Source: Poindextera sp036494815
GTDB lineage: Bacteria; Pseudomonadota; Alphaproteobacteria; Caulobacterales; Caulobacteraceae
Length of the DNA stretch: 64,000 bases
Assembly (NCBI GenBank): GCA_036494815.1
Contig: DASXNV010000030.1
Span: 1-64,000 of the forward strand
Reading direction: 5' to 3'
Position 1 is the stretch's first letter; every line of letters begins with the position of its first letter. Below the pieces are notes generated by a model. It did no database searches, was not told the DNA's origin, and saw nothing but the letters and a program-made list of their open reading frames with translations. Shown here one piece after another: positions 40,746-49,206 of this stretch. The position numbers were made by a program, and so were the translations under genes.

Positions 40746-42220
40746 CAGCGGGTCTGCAGGGACAAAAGGCCCTCGACGGCGAAGGCCTGAGCGTCGCCCT
40801 TGCGACCGACGCGGCTTAGGGCGCGGATGATGCGGGCGCGGTCAACCGGCGGCGGTCCGGCGGCCGCGCCGCCCTGAGCCACCGACAGGGCCAGAAGCGC
40901 GGTCTCGCCGACGCGCCCGGCCTCGGCGTCGGCGTCCAGGACGATGAGCCGGGCGGCCGAGGCGTCGTCGCGGCCAAGGTCGAAGCCGACGAACTGAGCG
41001 CGCGCCGTATCGCTGATCTCGCCCCCCAGGCCGGCGAAGATGGCGGCGGCGGCCTGGGCGCGGGCCTTGGTCTTGAGATCGCCAACCCCGCCGCGTTCGA
41101 TCAGGCGATCCAGGGTTGGCGCGTCCGGCTTGCCGACGGCGGCCGCAAGGGCTGCGTCAAGAATGGCCAGGTCCAGCGGGTTGGGCGGTGGGGTGACCGC
41201 AGATTGGGCCAGGCTGGTGCGGATGGCCTGGGCTGTGTCCACATCGCCCGCGGCGAGGGCGGCGCTGGCCTCCAGCACCGGCTCGCTCATCGGCGACTTG
41301 GCCTGAACCAGCGCCGCGACGCCCGGCTGCGCCAGCTTGGCGGCGACGACAAAGGCGGCGAAGGTTTTGGCGGCCTTCAAAGACCCGATCACCTCCGGCT
41401 CGGACAGGGTGGTCGGCGGGCCGGCCAAAGGCGCGGGCGCACTCGCGGCGATACGGTCAGCGATGGCCAGGCTGGCGCTGGGCATGCTGGCGGCAAGATC
41501 CAGCTTCAGCTGGCGCGACAGAGCATATTCCAGGCCGTTGCGCAGCGAGGCCGGTCCGGCGACCCCCGCGCCATTGATCATCACGGTCATCAGGCGGCTG
41601 AGGGTCGCATCCTTGCCCTGCTGATTGGCCAGGGTGAAGGTCAGCTGCGCCTGGTCCGGCTTGCCCGCCAGCGCCTGGCAATAGGCCCGCAGGCGAAGCC
41701 AATAGAGCCCGCCACGATCGGCGGTGAGGGCGTCGCCGACACCACAGGCTTTCTGGTCCTCACCCATGACCAGGGCCGTCTCGGCGGCGGTCTGCGACAG
41801 GGCTGCGTTTTCCGACAGGTTGGGGGTGTGATCGAGGATGTTTTCGGCCAGGGGCGCTTCGCCCAGGGCCAGCAGCGCCCGCACCCGCGCCGCGGCGAGG
41901 TCGCCGTCGGATCCCGCCCCGTCCGGGGCGGTGGCGGCCTGGGCCAGCAGCCTGCGGGCCAACGAGGTTCCGGCCGGCGACAGCGGCCGGATCGCCAGGG
42001 TCGGGATCACCGCGCGGGCGATGTCGGCAGAGGCGCCCTTCCATAGGTCCGCGCCAAAGCCGGCGTCCCGCCCGGTGGAGAACAGATCGAGCTTGGTCAG
42101 GGACTGGACCTCGACCTGGGCGACGGCTGCGGGCGGCGCCAGAAACAGAGCGACAATGACGGCGGTGGCTTGCAGCCGCTGGGCCACGAGAATGGGTTTC
42201 GACCACCACGTCTTCGTCAA
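40745..42220 (-). CDS. Large exported protein of unknown function (helical repeat-like)
   Basis: The 491-residue protein has a signal peptide (hydrophobic 19-30, cleavage near AVA at 33-35). The mature part is Ala/Leu-rich with many short helices (LARRLLAQAATAPDG, AAARVRALLALGEAPLAENIL, ALVMGEDQKACGVGDAL...). It resembles a TPR/SEL1-like solenoid, but no clear repeat consensus can be stated. It is divergent from aroK and runs into xerD. I do not recognise a named family; a periplasmic scaffold role would be guesswork. Confidence 0.7.
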   Translation of the reverse strand: MTKTWWSKPILVAQRLQATAVIVALFLAPPAAVAQVEVQSLTKLDLFSTGRDAGFGADLWKGASADIARAVIPTLAIRPLSPAGTSLARRLLAQAATAPDGAGSDGDLAAARVRALLALGEAPLAENILDHTPNLSENAALSQTAAETALVMGEDQKACGVGDALTADRGGLYWLRLRAYCQALAGKPDQAQLTFTLANQQGKDATLSRLMTVMINGAGVAGPASLRNGLEYALSRQLKLDLAASMPSASLAIADRIAASAPAPLAGPPTTLSEPEVIGSLKAAKTFAAFVVAAKLAQPGVAALVQAKSPMSEPVLEASAALAAGDVDTAQAIRTSLAQSAVTPPPNPLDLAILDAALAAAVGKPDAPTLDRLIERGGVGDLKTKARAQAAAAIFAGLGGEISDTARAQFVGFDLGRDDASAARLIVLDADAEAGRVGETALLALSVAQGGAAAGPPPVDRARIIRALSRVGRKGDAQAFAVEGLLSLQTR

Positions 42221-42343
42221 GATAGCATCCTCATGGGTTCACTCACCGTTGCGCTGATCTTGGCGCGCAAGCGCAACCTCGTGTAAAGCCCGAAGGCGCA
42301 TGAAACAGAGCCAAAACCCCACCGTCCGTTCAGGTCGCCGCCG

Positions 42344-42898
42344 ATGACGGCCGAAGCCGCCTTGCGCCAAAAGACCATCGCCCTGGTGGGCCTGATGGGC
42401 GCCGGCAAGACCAGTGTGGGGCGACGCCTGGCCCTGGCCCTGGGCCTGCCCTTCCGCGACGCCGACGAGGAGGTGGAACGGGCGGCCGGCCGGTCGGTGT
42501 CCGACATCTTCGCCGAACTGGGCGAGCCCGCCTTCCGGGCCGGCGAGCGCCGGGTGATCGCCCGCCTGCTGGACGAGCCGCCTCACGTGCTGGCCACCGG
42601 CGGCGGCGCCTTCATGAACGACGAGACCCGCGCCCTGATCGCCGGCAAAGCCATATCCATATGGCTGAAGGCCGATGTGGAGGTGCTGGCGGGGCGGGTC
42701 GGCCGCAAGAACGACCGGCCTCTGCTGCGGGGCCGCGATCCAGCCGCGGCTCTGCGCGAACTGGCGGCCGTGCGCCATCCGATCTACGCTCTGGCCGACA
42801 TCACGGTGGATTCCATCGAAACGCCCCATTCCACCACTGTGAACGCCATTCTCGACGCCCTGCGCGCCCGTATTTCGGCCGAGGCGGTCAAGCCATGA
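42344..42898 (+). CDS. aroK: Shikimate kinase
   Basis: AroK phosphorylates shikimate in aromatic amino acid synthesis. The 184-residue protein has the P-loop GLMGAGKTSVG (16-26), the substrate-binding FRDADEEVERAAG (about 37-49), FRAGERRVI and the GGGAFMNDETR motif (about 87-97), then the lid RKNDRPLLRG (about 125-134). Its stop overlaps the aroB start (ATGA), the classical aroKB coupling. Confidence 0.95.
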   Translation: MTAEAALRQKTIALVGLMGAGKTSVGRRLALALGLPFRDADEEVERAAGRSVSDIFAELGEPAFRAGERRVIARLLDEPPHVLATGGGAFMNDETRALIAGKAISIWLKADVEVLAGRVGRKNDRPLLRGRDPAAALRELAAVRHPIYALADITVDSIETPHSTTVNAILDALRARISAEAVKP

Positions 42899-44007
42899 TC
42901 CGCGCCGTCGATGTGGGCCTGGGCGAGCGGGCCTATCAGGTGTTGATCGGACCGGGCCTGATCGATCAGGCCGGCGCCCACATCCGCCCACTGCTGAAGC
43001 GCGCCCGCACCGCCATTGTCGCCGACGAGACCGTCGCCCGCCTGCACGGCCAGCGCCTGCGCGCCGTCCTGACCTCAGCCGGGATCGAGGCCACCCTGAT
43101 CGCGATACCGGCGGGCGAAGCATCGAAGAGTTTCGAACAGCTCGCGGCCCTGTGCGACGCGCTGCTCGCCCTGGCGCTGGACCGCGGCGACCTGATCATC
43201 GCCTTTGGCGGCGGCGTGGTCGGCGACCTCGCCGGATTCGCAGCGTCGATCTACAAACGCGGCGTCGATTTCGTGCAGATCCCCACCACCCTGCTGGCCC
43301 AGGTCGATTCCTCGGTGGGCGGCAAGACCGCCATCGACACCCCGCGCGGCAAGAACCTCATCGGAGCCTTCCACCAGCCGCGGCTGGTGCTGGCCGACCT
43401 GGACGTGCTGGCGACCTTGCCGGATCGTGAGGTTCGCGCCGGTTACGCCGAGGTGGTCAAATACGGCATGCTCGGCGACTTCGACTTTTTTCAGTGGCTG
43501 GAGGCCCACAGCGCCGCTGTGCTGGCGCGCGAGCCTGACGCCCTGGCCCACGCCGTCCACCGCTCGGTGACGATGAAAGCCGAAATCGTCGCCGAGGACG
43601 AGCGCGAGGCCGGCCGCCGCGCCCTGCTCAATCTCGGCCACACCTTCGGCCACGCCTTGGAGGCGGAGGTCGGTTTCGGCGACGCCCTTCTGCACGGCGA
43701 GGCGGTGGCGCTGGGCTGCGCCCAGGCCTTCCGCTTCTCGGCCGCCCAAGGCCTGTGCTCCAGCCAGGACGCCCAGCGGGTCGAACAGGCGGTTGTCGCC
43801 GCCGGCCTGCCCGCTCGCCTGGACCAGATCCCTGGCGGGCCCTTCGCCGCCGACCGGCTGATTGAACACATGACGCAGGACAAGAAGGCCGAGGGCGGCG
43901 CCTTGACCCTGATCCTGACTCGAGGGATCGGCGACGCCTTCACCGCCAAGGGGGTCGATCCCGCCCCTTTGCGCGAATTCCTGATCAGCGAAGGCGCAAA
44001 TCCATGA
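42895..44007 (+). CDS. aroB: 3-dehydroquinate synthase
   Basis: AroB converts DAHP to 3-dehydroquinate. From ATG 42895 it has 370 residues; the longer upstream frame lies inside aroK. Characteristic parts are GGGVVGDLAGFAASIYKRGVDFVQIPTTLLAQVDSSVGGK (NAD and substrate binding, about 103-143), KNLIGAFHQP, EVVKYG and the metal-binding LNLGHTFGHALE (about 247-258). It overlaps aroK before it and the CorC-like gene after it by four bases each. Confidence 0.96.
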   Translation: MIRAVDVGLGERAYQVLIGPGLIDQAGAHIRPLLKRARTAIVADETVARLHGQRLRAVLTSAGIEATLIAIPAGEASKSFEQLAALCDALLALALDRGDLIIAFGGGVVGDLAGFAASIYKRGVDFVQIPTTLLAQVDSSVGGKTAIDTPRGKNLIGAFHQPRLVLADLDVLATLPDREVRAGYAEVVKYGMLGDFDFFQWLEAHSAAVLAREPDALAHAVHRSVTMKAEIVAEDEREAGRRALLNLGHTFGHALEAEVGFGDALLHGEAVALGCAQAFRFSAAQGLCSSQDAQRVEQAVVAAGLPARLDQIPGGPFAADRLIEHMTQDKKAEGGALTLILTRGIGDAFTAKGVDPAPLREFLISEGANP

Positions 44008-45287
44008 AGGTCGCGCTTCTGGCCCTGGCCCCGATCATCATCGGCCTGTTGGCTATCTCGGCCCTGTTCTCGGCCGCCGAAACCGCCATGACCGCGTCCA
44101 GCCGCGGCCGCATGCACCAGCTGGAGCGTGACGGCGACAGGGCCGCGCGTCGGGTGAACCGCCTGATGGACAACCAGGAAATGATGATCGGCGCGGTGCT
44201 GATGGGCGCCAACCTGATCAACATCCTGTCCTCGGCCCTGGTCACCGAGGTCCTGACCCAGACCATCCCTGGCGCCTGGGGCGTGGCCGCCGCCACCGCC
44301 CTGATGACCGTCCTGGTGCTGGTGTTCGCCGAGGTTCTGCCCAAGACCCTGGCCATCACCCGCTCGGACGATGTGGCCCGCTATCTGTCGGCGCCCACCG
44401 AGGTGGTGGTGCGGCTGTTCGGCCCGGTGGTGGCCACCGTGCAGTATGTTGTGCGCAAGACCCTGCGGCTGTTTGGGGTGGAGATCGACCTGGAGACCGA
44501 CGTCCTGGCCGCCCACGAGGAGATCCGCGGCTCGGTGGAGTACCACCATTCCGAAGGCCTGGTGGAGACCCGCGACCGCTGGATGCTGGGCGGGGTGCTG
44601 GATCTGTCGGAGATGGACGTCTCCCAGATCATGGCCCACCGCAAGACCATCGCCATGCTCGACGCCGACCTGCCGCCGCGCGAACTGGTGGAGGAGGCCC
44701 TGGCCAATCCCCATACCCGCCTGCCGCTCTATCGCGGCGATAGCGACAATATCGTGGGCGTGCTGCACGCCAAGGACCTTGCCCGCGCCCTGGCCGCCGC
44801 CGACGGCAAGGTCGACACCCTGGACATCGCCGCCATCGCCCGCGAGCCCTGGTTCATTCCCGACACCACCAATCTGAAGGACCAGCTGAACGCCTTCCTC
44901 AAGCGCCGCAACCACTTCGCCCTGGTGGTGGACGAATACGGCGCCCTGCAGGGCCTGGTGACCCTGGAGGACATTCTCGAGGAGATCGTCGGCGAAATCG
45001 AGGACGAGCACGACGTGGCCGCCGAGGGTGTGCGCCGCCAGCCCGACGGCTCGGTGATCGTTGATGGCCCGGTGCCGGTGCGCGACCTGAACCGGGTGAT
45101 GGACTGGGACCTGCCCGACGATCAGGCCGTGACCATAGCCGGTCTCGTCATCCACGAAGCCCAGACCATTCCCCTGCCCGGCCAGACCTTCATCTTCCAC
45201 CGCCACCGCTTCCAGGTGCTGCGGCGGCAGAGAAATCAGATCACCGCCTTGAGGGTCAGCCCGCCGATCGAGGTGGTCGAGGATTGA
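44004..45287 (+). CDS. HlyC/CorC-family CNNM transporter with CBS domains
   Basis: Membrane protein of 427 residues: an N-terminal DUF21/CNNM domain with three or four helices (residues 1-180), a CBS pair (VSQIMAHRKTIAMLD about 208, NHFALVVDEYGALQGLVTLEDILEEIVGEIEDE about 304-336) and a C-terminal CorC_HlyC domain (RQPDGSVIVDGPVPVRDLNRVMDWDLP). Members transport or help export Mg2+/Co2+. It is coupled to aroB through ATGA overlap, an arrangement seen in relatives. Confidence 0.92.
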   Translation: MKVALLALAPIIIGLLAISALFSAAETAMTASSRGRMHQLERDGDRAARRVNRLMDNQEMMIGAVLMGANLINILSSALVTEVLTQTIPGAWGVAAATALMTVLVLVFAEVLPKTLAITRSDDVARYLSAPTEVVVRLFGPVVATVQYVVRKTLRLFGVEIDLETDVLAAHEEIRGSVEYHHSEGLVETRDRWMLGGVLDLSEMDVSQIMAHRKTIAMLDADLPPRELVEEALANPHTRLPLYRGDSDNIVGVLHAKDLARALAAADGKVDTLDIAAIAREPWFIPDTTNLKDQLNAFLKRRNHFALVVDEYGALQGLVTLEDILEEIVGEIEDEHDVAAEGVRRQPDGSVIVDGPVPVRDLNRVMDWDLPDDQAVTIAGLVIHEAQTIPLPGQTFIFHRHRFQVLRRQRNQITALRVSPPIEVVED

Positions 45288-45296
45288 ACGCGCCCG

Positions 45297-45572
45297 CTAT
45301 CCCGCCTCCCCCGGCGCCAAGGCCTTGACCGACAGGGCGTGAACCGGGCCGGCCAGCTCCTCTTTCAACGCCGCATACACCGCGCGCTGGCGCTGCACAG
45401 GGCCCTGCCCCTCGAAAACCGCCGCCTGGATCACTACGTTGAAGTGGCTCTCGCCGCCGGGGTGAGCGCCGGCGTGGCCGTGATGGCGGGCGCTGTCGTC
45501 CTCGATTTCCAGGCGCTCGGGCGAAAAAGCCCGCGATAGCTTGTCGCGGATGGTATCTGTGACGGCGCCCAT
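45297..45572 (-). CDS. BolA-family protein
   Basis: The 91-residue protein from ATG 45572 has the BolA fold: IRDKLSRAFSPERLEIEDDS, HHGHAGAHPGGESHFNVVIQ and the QRAVYAALKEELAGPVHALSVKAL end. BolA proteins partner monothiol glutaredoxins in iron-sulfur handling or act as regulators. It is divergent from the J-domain gene over about 70 bases and convergent with the CorC-like gene (9 bases). Confidence 0.92.
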   Translation of the reverse strand: MGAVTDTIRDKLSRAFSPERLEIEDDSARHHGHAGAHPGGESHFNVVIQAAVFEGQGPVQRQRAVYAALKEELAGPVHALSVKALAPGEAG

Positions 45573-45642
45573 GGCGTTCGTGCTCCGTAAATCGTTACTG
45601 TCAATTCTTGAATGAAAGTTCTTCACCAGCATACTCGGGTTC

Positions 45643-46284
45643 ATGAGCGGCGCATTTCAATACCGACCCAAATTCGTCGACATCCGCATCCGCCCTCCCA
45701 AGCCTGAGGAGGAAGCGGCCAAGCTCGATGTCAACGCCCTGAAGCCGGGCGAGAAGCCCTGCGACCATCCGGGTTGCCGGCTGGCCGGCGCCACCAAGGC
45801 GCCCAAGTCGCGGGAGATGATGAACGAGCACTATTGGTTCTGCGTCGCCCACGCCGCGGAATATAATCGTCACTGGGATTTCTTCGCCGGCATGAGCGAG
45901 GCCCAGATCCGCGCCCAGCAATCCAAGTCCGCCGGCGGCGACCGGCCCACCTGGGCTTTCGGCGCCTCGCGCAATTCCCGCGAGGCCGCCAGCGCCCGCG
46001 CCGCCGCCCATCGCGAATTCACCGACCCCCTGGGCGTGTTCGCCGCCGCCCGCCGCAAGGCCGAAGAAGCCGCGGTCGTGCGCAAGCTGGGCAAGATCGA
46101 ACGCAACGCCCTGGCCGACCTGGACCTGGACGCCACGGCCACCGCCGAGGCCATCCGCGTGCGCTATATCGAAATGGTCAAGCGCTGCCACCCAGACACC
46201 AATGGCGGCGACCGCTCGGCCGAGCACAAGCTGACGCGGGTGATCAAGGCCTATGCGACCTTGCGTAAAGCCAAACTGGCGTAA
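45643..46284 (+). CDS. DnaJ-like (J-domain) protein
   Basis: The 213-residue protein has its J-domain at the C-terminus: ATAEAIRVRYIEMVKRCHPDTNGGD with the HPD tripeptide near 183-185. The N-terminal part has a short Cys/His motif (CDHPGCRLAG and FCVAHAAEYN), possibly metal-binding, and an Ala/Arg-rich linker. It should stimulate DnaK on particular clients. Such J proteins are conserved in alphaproteobacteria next to bolA and cobS. Confidence 0.88.
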   Translation: MSGAFQYRPKFVDIRIRPPKPEEEAAKLDVNALKPGEKPCDHPGCRLAGATKAPKSREMMNEHYWFCVAHAAEYNRHWDFFAGMSEAQIRAQQSKSAGGDRPTWAFGASRNSREAASARAAAHREFTDPLGVFAAARRKAEEAAVVRKLGKIERNALADLDLDATATAEAIRVRYIEMVKRCHPDTNGGDRSAEHKLTRVIKAYATLRKAKLA

Positions 46285-46326
46285 CTTTTCCGGCCCTCCA
46301 AAGCGATTTGAACGCATCACACCGGT

Positions 46327-46354
46327 TTGCAAGCGGCCTCTAAACGGCTAATCG
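46327..46354 (+). promoter_or_regulatory. Putative sigma-73-type promoter of cobS
   Basis: TTGCAAG (46327-46333), a 13-base spacer and GCTAATCG (46347-46354) resemble the Caulobacter housekeeping consensus TTGACGS-N(10-14)-GCTANAWC. The -10 ends eight bases before the cobS start codon, so a very short leader would result. Confidence 0.4.
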
Positions 46355-46361
46355 GTGGGGT

Positions 46362-47360
46362 ATGTCCAGCCTGAACGAACCTGATCCCCTGATCACCGCC
46401 ACGCCCGACAAGATGGTTTCGGTGCGTGACGCCTTTGGCGTCGATTCCGATATGAAGGTTCCGGCCTTCTCGACCCGCGACAGCCACGTGCCCGATTTCG
46501 ACGCGGCCTATAAATTCGACCCGCAGACCACCTTGGCCATCTGCGCCGGCCTGGCCTACGACCGCCGTGTGATGATCCAGGGCTATCACGGCACCGGCAA
46601 GTCGACCCACATCGAACAGGTCGCCGCCCGCCTGAACTGGCCGCTGGTGCGGGTCAATCTGGACAGCCACGTCTCCCGGATCGACCTTGTGGGCAAGGAC
46701 GCCATCGTCCTGAAGGAAGGCAAGCAGGTCACCGAGTTTCGCGAAGGCATCCTGCCCTGGACCCTGCAGCGGCCCATCGCCCTGGTGTTCGACGAATACG
46801 ACGCCGGCCGTCCGGACGTGATGTTCGTGATCCAGCGGGTGCTGGAAGCCGGCGGCAAGCTGACCCTGCTTGACCAGAACCGGGTCATCCGGGCCAATCC
46901 CTATTTCCGGCTGTTCTCCACCACCAACACCATCGGCCTGGGCGACACCACCGGCCTGTATCACGGCACCCAGCAGATCAATCAGGGCCAGATGGACCGC
47001 TGGTCGATCGTCACCACCCTGAACTATCTGGCCCACGACGTGGAGGGCGAGATCGTGCTGGCCAAGAACCCCGGCTATGACAATCCCGAGGGCAAGCGCA
47101 AGATCGCCGCCATGGTCCGGGTGGCCGACATGACCCGCAACGCCTTCATGAACGGCGACATCTCCACCGTCATGAGCCCGCGCACGGTGATCACCTGGGC
47201 CCAGAACGCCGACATCTTCGCCGGCGACATCGCCCTGGCCTTCCGCCTGACCTTCCTGAACAAATGCGACGAGCTTGAACGCCCCACCGTGGCCGAGTTC
47301 TTCCAGCGTTCGTTCGGCGCGGACCTGCCGGAAGCGGCGACGCGGGTGAAGGTGGCCTAG
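46362..47360 (+). CDS. cobS: CobS-type AAA+ ATPase
   Basis: CobS is the AAA+ subunit of aerobic cobaltochelatase (CobNST), which inserts cobalt into hydrogenobyrinate diamide. The 332-residue protein has the P-loop GYHGTGKSTH (about 74-83), Walker B LVFDEYDAGRPD (about 141-152) and the sensor region LFSTTNTIGLGDT. Full family length. cobT lies 1.8 kb downstream with two genes between; no cobN is in the window, so another client is possible. Confidence 0.93.
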   Translation: MSSLNEPDPLITATPDKMVSVRDAFGVDSDMKVPAFSTRDSHVPDFDAAYKFDPQTTLAICAGLAYDRRVMIQGYHGTGKSTHIEQVAARLNWPLVRVNLDSHVSRIDLVGKDAIVLKEGKQVTEFREGILPWTLQRPIALVFDEYDAGRPDVMFVIQRVLEAGGKLTLLDQNRVIRANPYFRLFSTTNTIGLGDTTGLYHGTQQINQGQMDRWSIVTTLNYLAHDVEGEIVLAKNPGYDNPEGKRKIAAMVRVADMTRNAFMNGDISTVMSPRTVITWAQNADIFAGDIALAFRLTFLNKCDELERPTVAEFFQRSFGADLPEAATRVKVA

Positions 47361-47366
47361 CGGAAA

Positions 47367-47726
47367 CTACCGGGCGCGCTTTGCATCGTCCGCCAGGAAC
47401 ACCGATCCCACGCACCCGGTGATCCAGACGATGATCGAGGTCAAGATGGCGGTCATCAGGCCGTGCACCTGAAAACCGTGCAGCAGGTGTCCGACCAGCA
47501 GGACCATCAGGCCATTGATGACCAGCAGGAACAGACCCAGCGTGATCAGGGTGATCGGCAGGGTCAGGATGATCAGGATCGGCCGCACGATAGCGTTGGC
47601 CAGGCCCAGCAGCACCGCGGCGGCCAGGAGGCTGACCACTGAGCGCACCTCGATCCCCGACAGCAGCAGCGACGCGACCCACAGCCCCAGGGCCGAAATC
47701 AGGGCGCGAAGGATGAATCTGACCAT
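47367..47726 (-). CDS. Phage holin family 4/YvlD-like small membrane protein
   Basis: The 119-residue protein from ATG 47726 has four hydrophobic helices (MVRFILRALISALGLWVASLLL, LLAAAVLLGLANAIVRPILIIL, LPITLITLGLFLLVINGLMVLLVG, and the last near LMTAILTSIIVWI). The LANAIVRPILIILTLPITLITLGLF block is the hallmark of the YvlD/DUF360 family, which is housekeeping in bacteria despite the 'holin' label. It converges with cobS (6 bases apart). Upstream in-frame extension is not family sequence. Confidence 0.87.
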   Translation of the reverse strand: MVRFILRALISALGLWVASLLLSGIEVRSVVSLLAAAVLLGLANAIVRPILIILTLPITLITLGLFLLVINGLMVLLVGHLLHGFQVHGLMTAILTSIIVWITGCVGSVFLADDAKRAR

Positions 47727-47873
47727 GGGCGACTCCCAAAACGCTCTTGAGGCGGCGCGACCGAGCCTAGCCCAAGCTTGACCTTTTCCAAAATCGGGGG
47801 CGCCGCCCATACTGGACGTTCGAAATCTGAACGGGCATGGTCTCCGCAACAACAAAAAATCTGGGAGGATCCT

Positions 47874-49088
47874 ATGTCCAGGCGACTATCTTTGATCATC
47901 GCATTCGGCGCGCTGTTGGCCGCGAGCGGCGCCGAGGCGCAGACCGCTGCGCCTGCCCCAGCTGCGCCCGGCCCAGCCGCGCCGGCCGCCGCCCCGGCCC
48001 CGCCGCCCAACGACTATACCGACGCCAAGACCTGGCTTTGCCGCCCCGGCCGCCACGACGCCTGCACGACGAACCAGGACGCCACCATCGTCCGCGCTGA
48101 CGGAAGCACGTCGGTTGAAGCCTTCAAGGCCGCCGCTGAAGCCCCAGTCGACTGCTTCTATGTCTATCCCACCGTGTCCAGGGACCCGCACGGCAACGCC
48201 GCCATGGTCGAGACCGCGGCCGAGACCGGTGTCGTGGACCAGCAGTTCGCGCGCTTTGGATCCAAGTGCCGGCTCTACGCCCCGCTCTATCGGCAGGTCA
48301 CCCTGACCGCCCTGCAGGGCCTGATGACCGGCAAGCCGATCCCGGCCGACCGGGCCCTGGCCTATCGCGACGTGGTCGACGCCTGGAACGCGTACCTGAC
48401 CCACGACAACCACGGCCGCGGCGTGGTGCTGATCGGCCATAGCCAGGGCTCTGGCGTGCTGACCCAGCTGATCAAGAACGAGATCGACGGCAAACCGGTG
48501 CACAAGCAGATCATCTCGGCGATCCTGATGGGCACAAGCCTGCCCGTGCCCAAGGGCTTGGATGTGGGCGGCGCCTTCAAAACCTTCCCCCTGTGCCACG
48601 CGGCCAGCCAAACTGGCTGCGCCATCGCCTTCGCCTCGTTCCGCGCCGAAGCGCCGCCGCCGGCCAATAGCCGCTTTGGCAAGGCCCCGGCGGGAATGCA
48701 GGCGGCCTGCGTCAATCCCGCGGCCCTTGGCGGCGGCTCCGGTCCGCTCAGGGCCTATATGGCCGCCACGGGTGACGCCTTTGGCGCGTCCGAACCCATC
48801 CCACCCTGGACCAGCACCGGGACCAAGGTCGACACGCCCTTTGTGACGCCACCGGGCATGCTGACCGCCGAGTGCGTCGACAACGAGCACGGCTCGTACC
48901 TGGCGATCACCGTCCACGCTCAGCCGAGCGACGCGCGGGTCCACCAGATCGTCGGCGACGTGGTGGTGGGTGGTCAGATCTTGCCCGACTGGGGCCTGCA
49001 TCTGATCGACGCCAATCTGAATATGGGAAACCTAGTCGAAATCGTCGGCGCCGAGAGCAAGGCCTATTTGGCCAAGGCGTCGAACTAG
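47874..49088 (+). CDS. Exported DUF3089 lipase-like protein
   Basis: The 404-residue protein starts at ATG 47874 with GGGAGG about six bases before it. Signal peptide about 1-22 (ending AEAQ), then a Pro/Ala-rich linker. The alpha/beta hydrolase core carries the nucleophile elbow LIGHSQGSGVL (about 186-196) and LAITVHAQPSDARVHQIVGD near the end. DUF3089 members are predicted esterases; the substrate is unknown. It stands between cobS and cobT but has its own hairpin terminator, so it is not part of a cob operon. Confidence 0.87.
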   Translation: MSRRLSLIIAFGALLAASGAEAQTAAPAPAAPGPAAPAAAPAPPPNDYTDAKTWLCRPGRHDACTTNQDATIVRADGSTSVEAFKAAAEAPVDCFYVYPTVSRDPHGNAAMVETAAETGVVDQQFARFGSKCRLYAPLYRQVTLTALQGLMTGKPIPADRALAYRDVVDAWNAYLTHDNHGRGVVLIGHSQGSGVLTQLIKNEIDGKPVHKQIISAILMGTSLPVPKGLDVGGAFKTFPLCHAASQTGCAIAFASFRAEAPPPANSRFGKAPAGMQAACVNPAALGGGSGPLRAYMAATGDAFGASEPIPPWTSTGTKVDTPFVTPPGMLTAECVDNEHGSYLAITVHAQPSDARVHQIVGDVVVGGQILPDWGLHLIDANLNMGNLVEIVGAESKAYLAKASN

Positions 49089-49101
49089 ACAGCCGCCCAG
49101 C

Positions 49102-49137
49102 CATCGGCGCGTCGTGTTGGGTCACGACGCGCCGATG
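49102..49137. terminator. Perfect 15-bp inverted repeat after the DUF3089 gene
   Basis: CATCGGCGCGTCGTG (49102-49116) pairs exactly with CACGACGCGCCGATG (49123-49137) over a six-base loop. It starts 14 bases after the DUF3089 stop codon and 70 bases before cobT. Strong hairpin, weak U-tract (ATT), probably a transcription end that isolates cobT. Confidence 0.6.
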
Positions 49138-49206
49138 ATTGAGTCCAGCCCAGACCTGCAGTTGCGGCTTTCGCGCCGGCCCTCGGGCGCGCTATGACGA
49201 AGAGCC

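Noticed and set aside
43491..45206. A 571-codon minus-strand frame across aroB and the CorC-like gene
   Set aside because: Both plus-strand genes have clear families and coupled overlaps; the antisense product has no domain.
47367..47726. 'Holin' gene as phage evidence
   Set aside because: The YvlD/DUF360 group carries the holin label in databases but is a common chromosomal membrane protein; no phage genes adjoin it.
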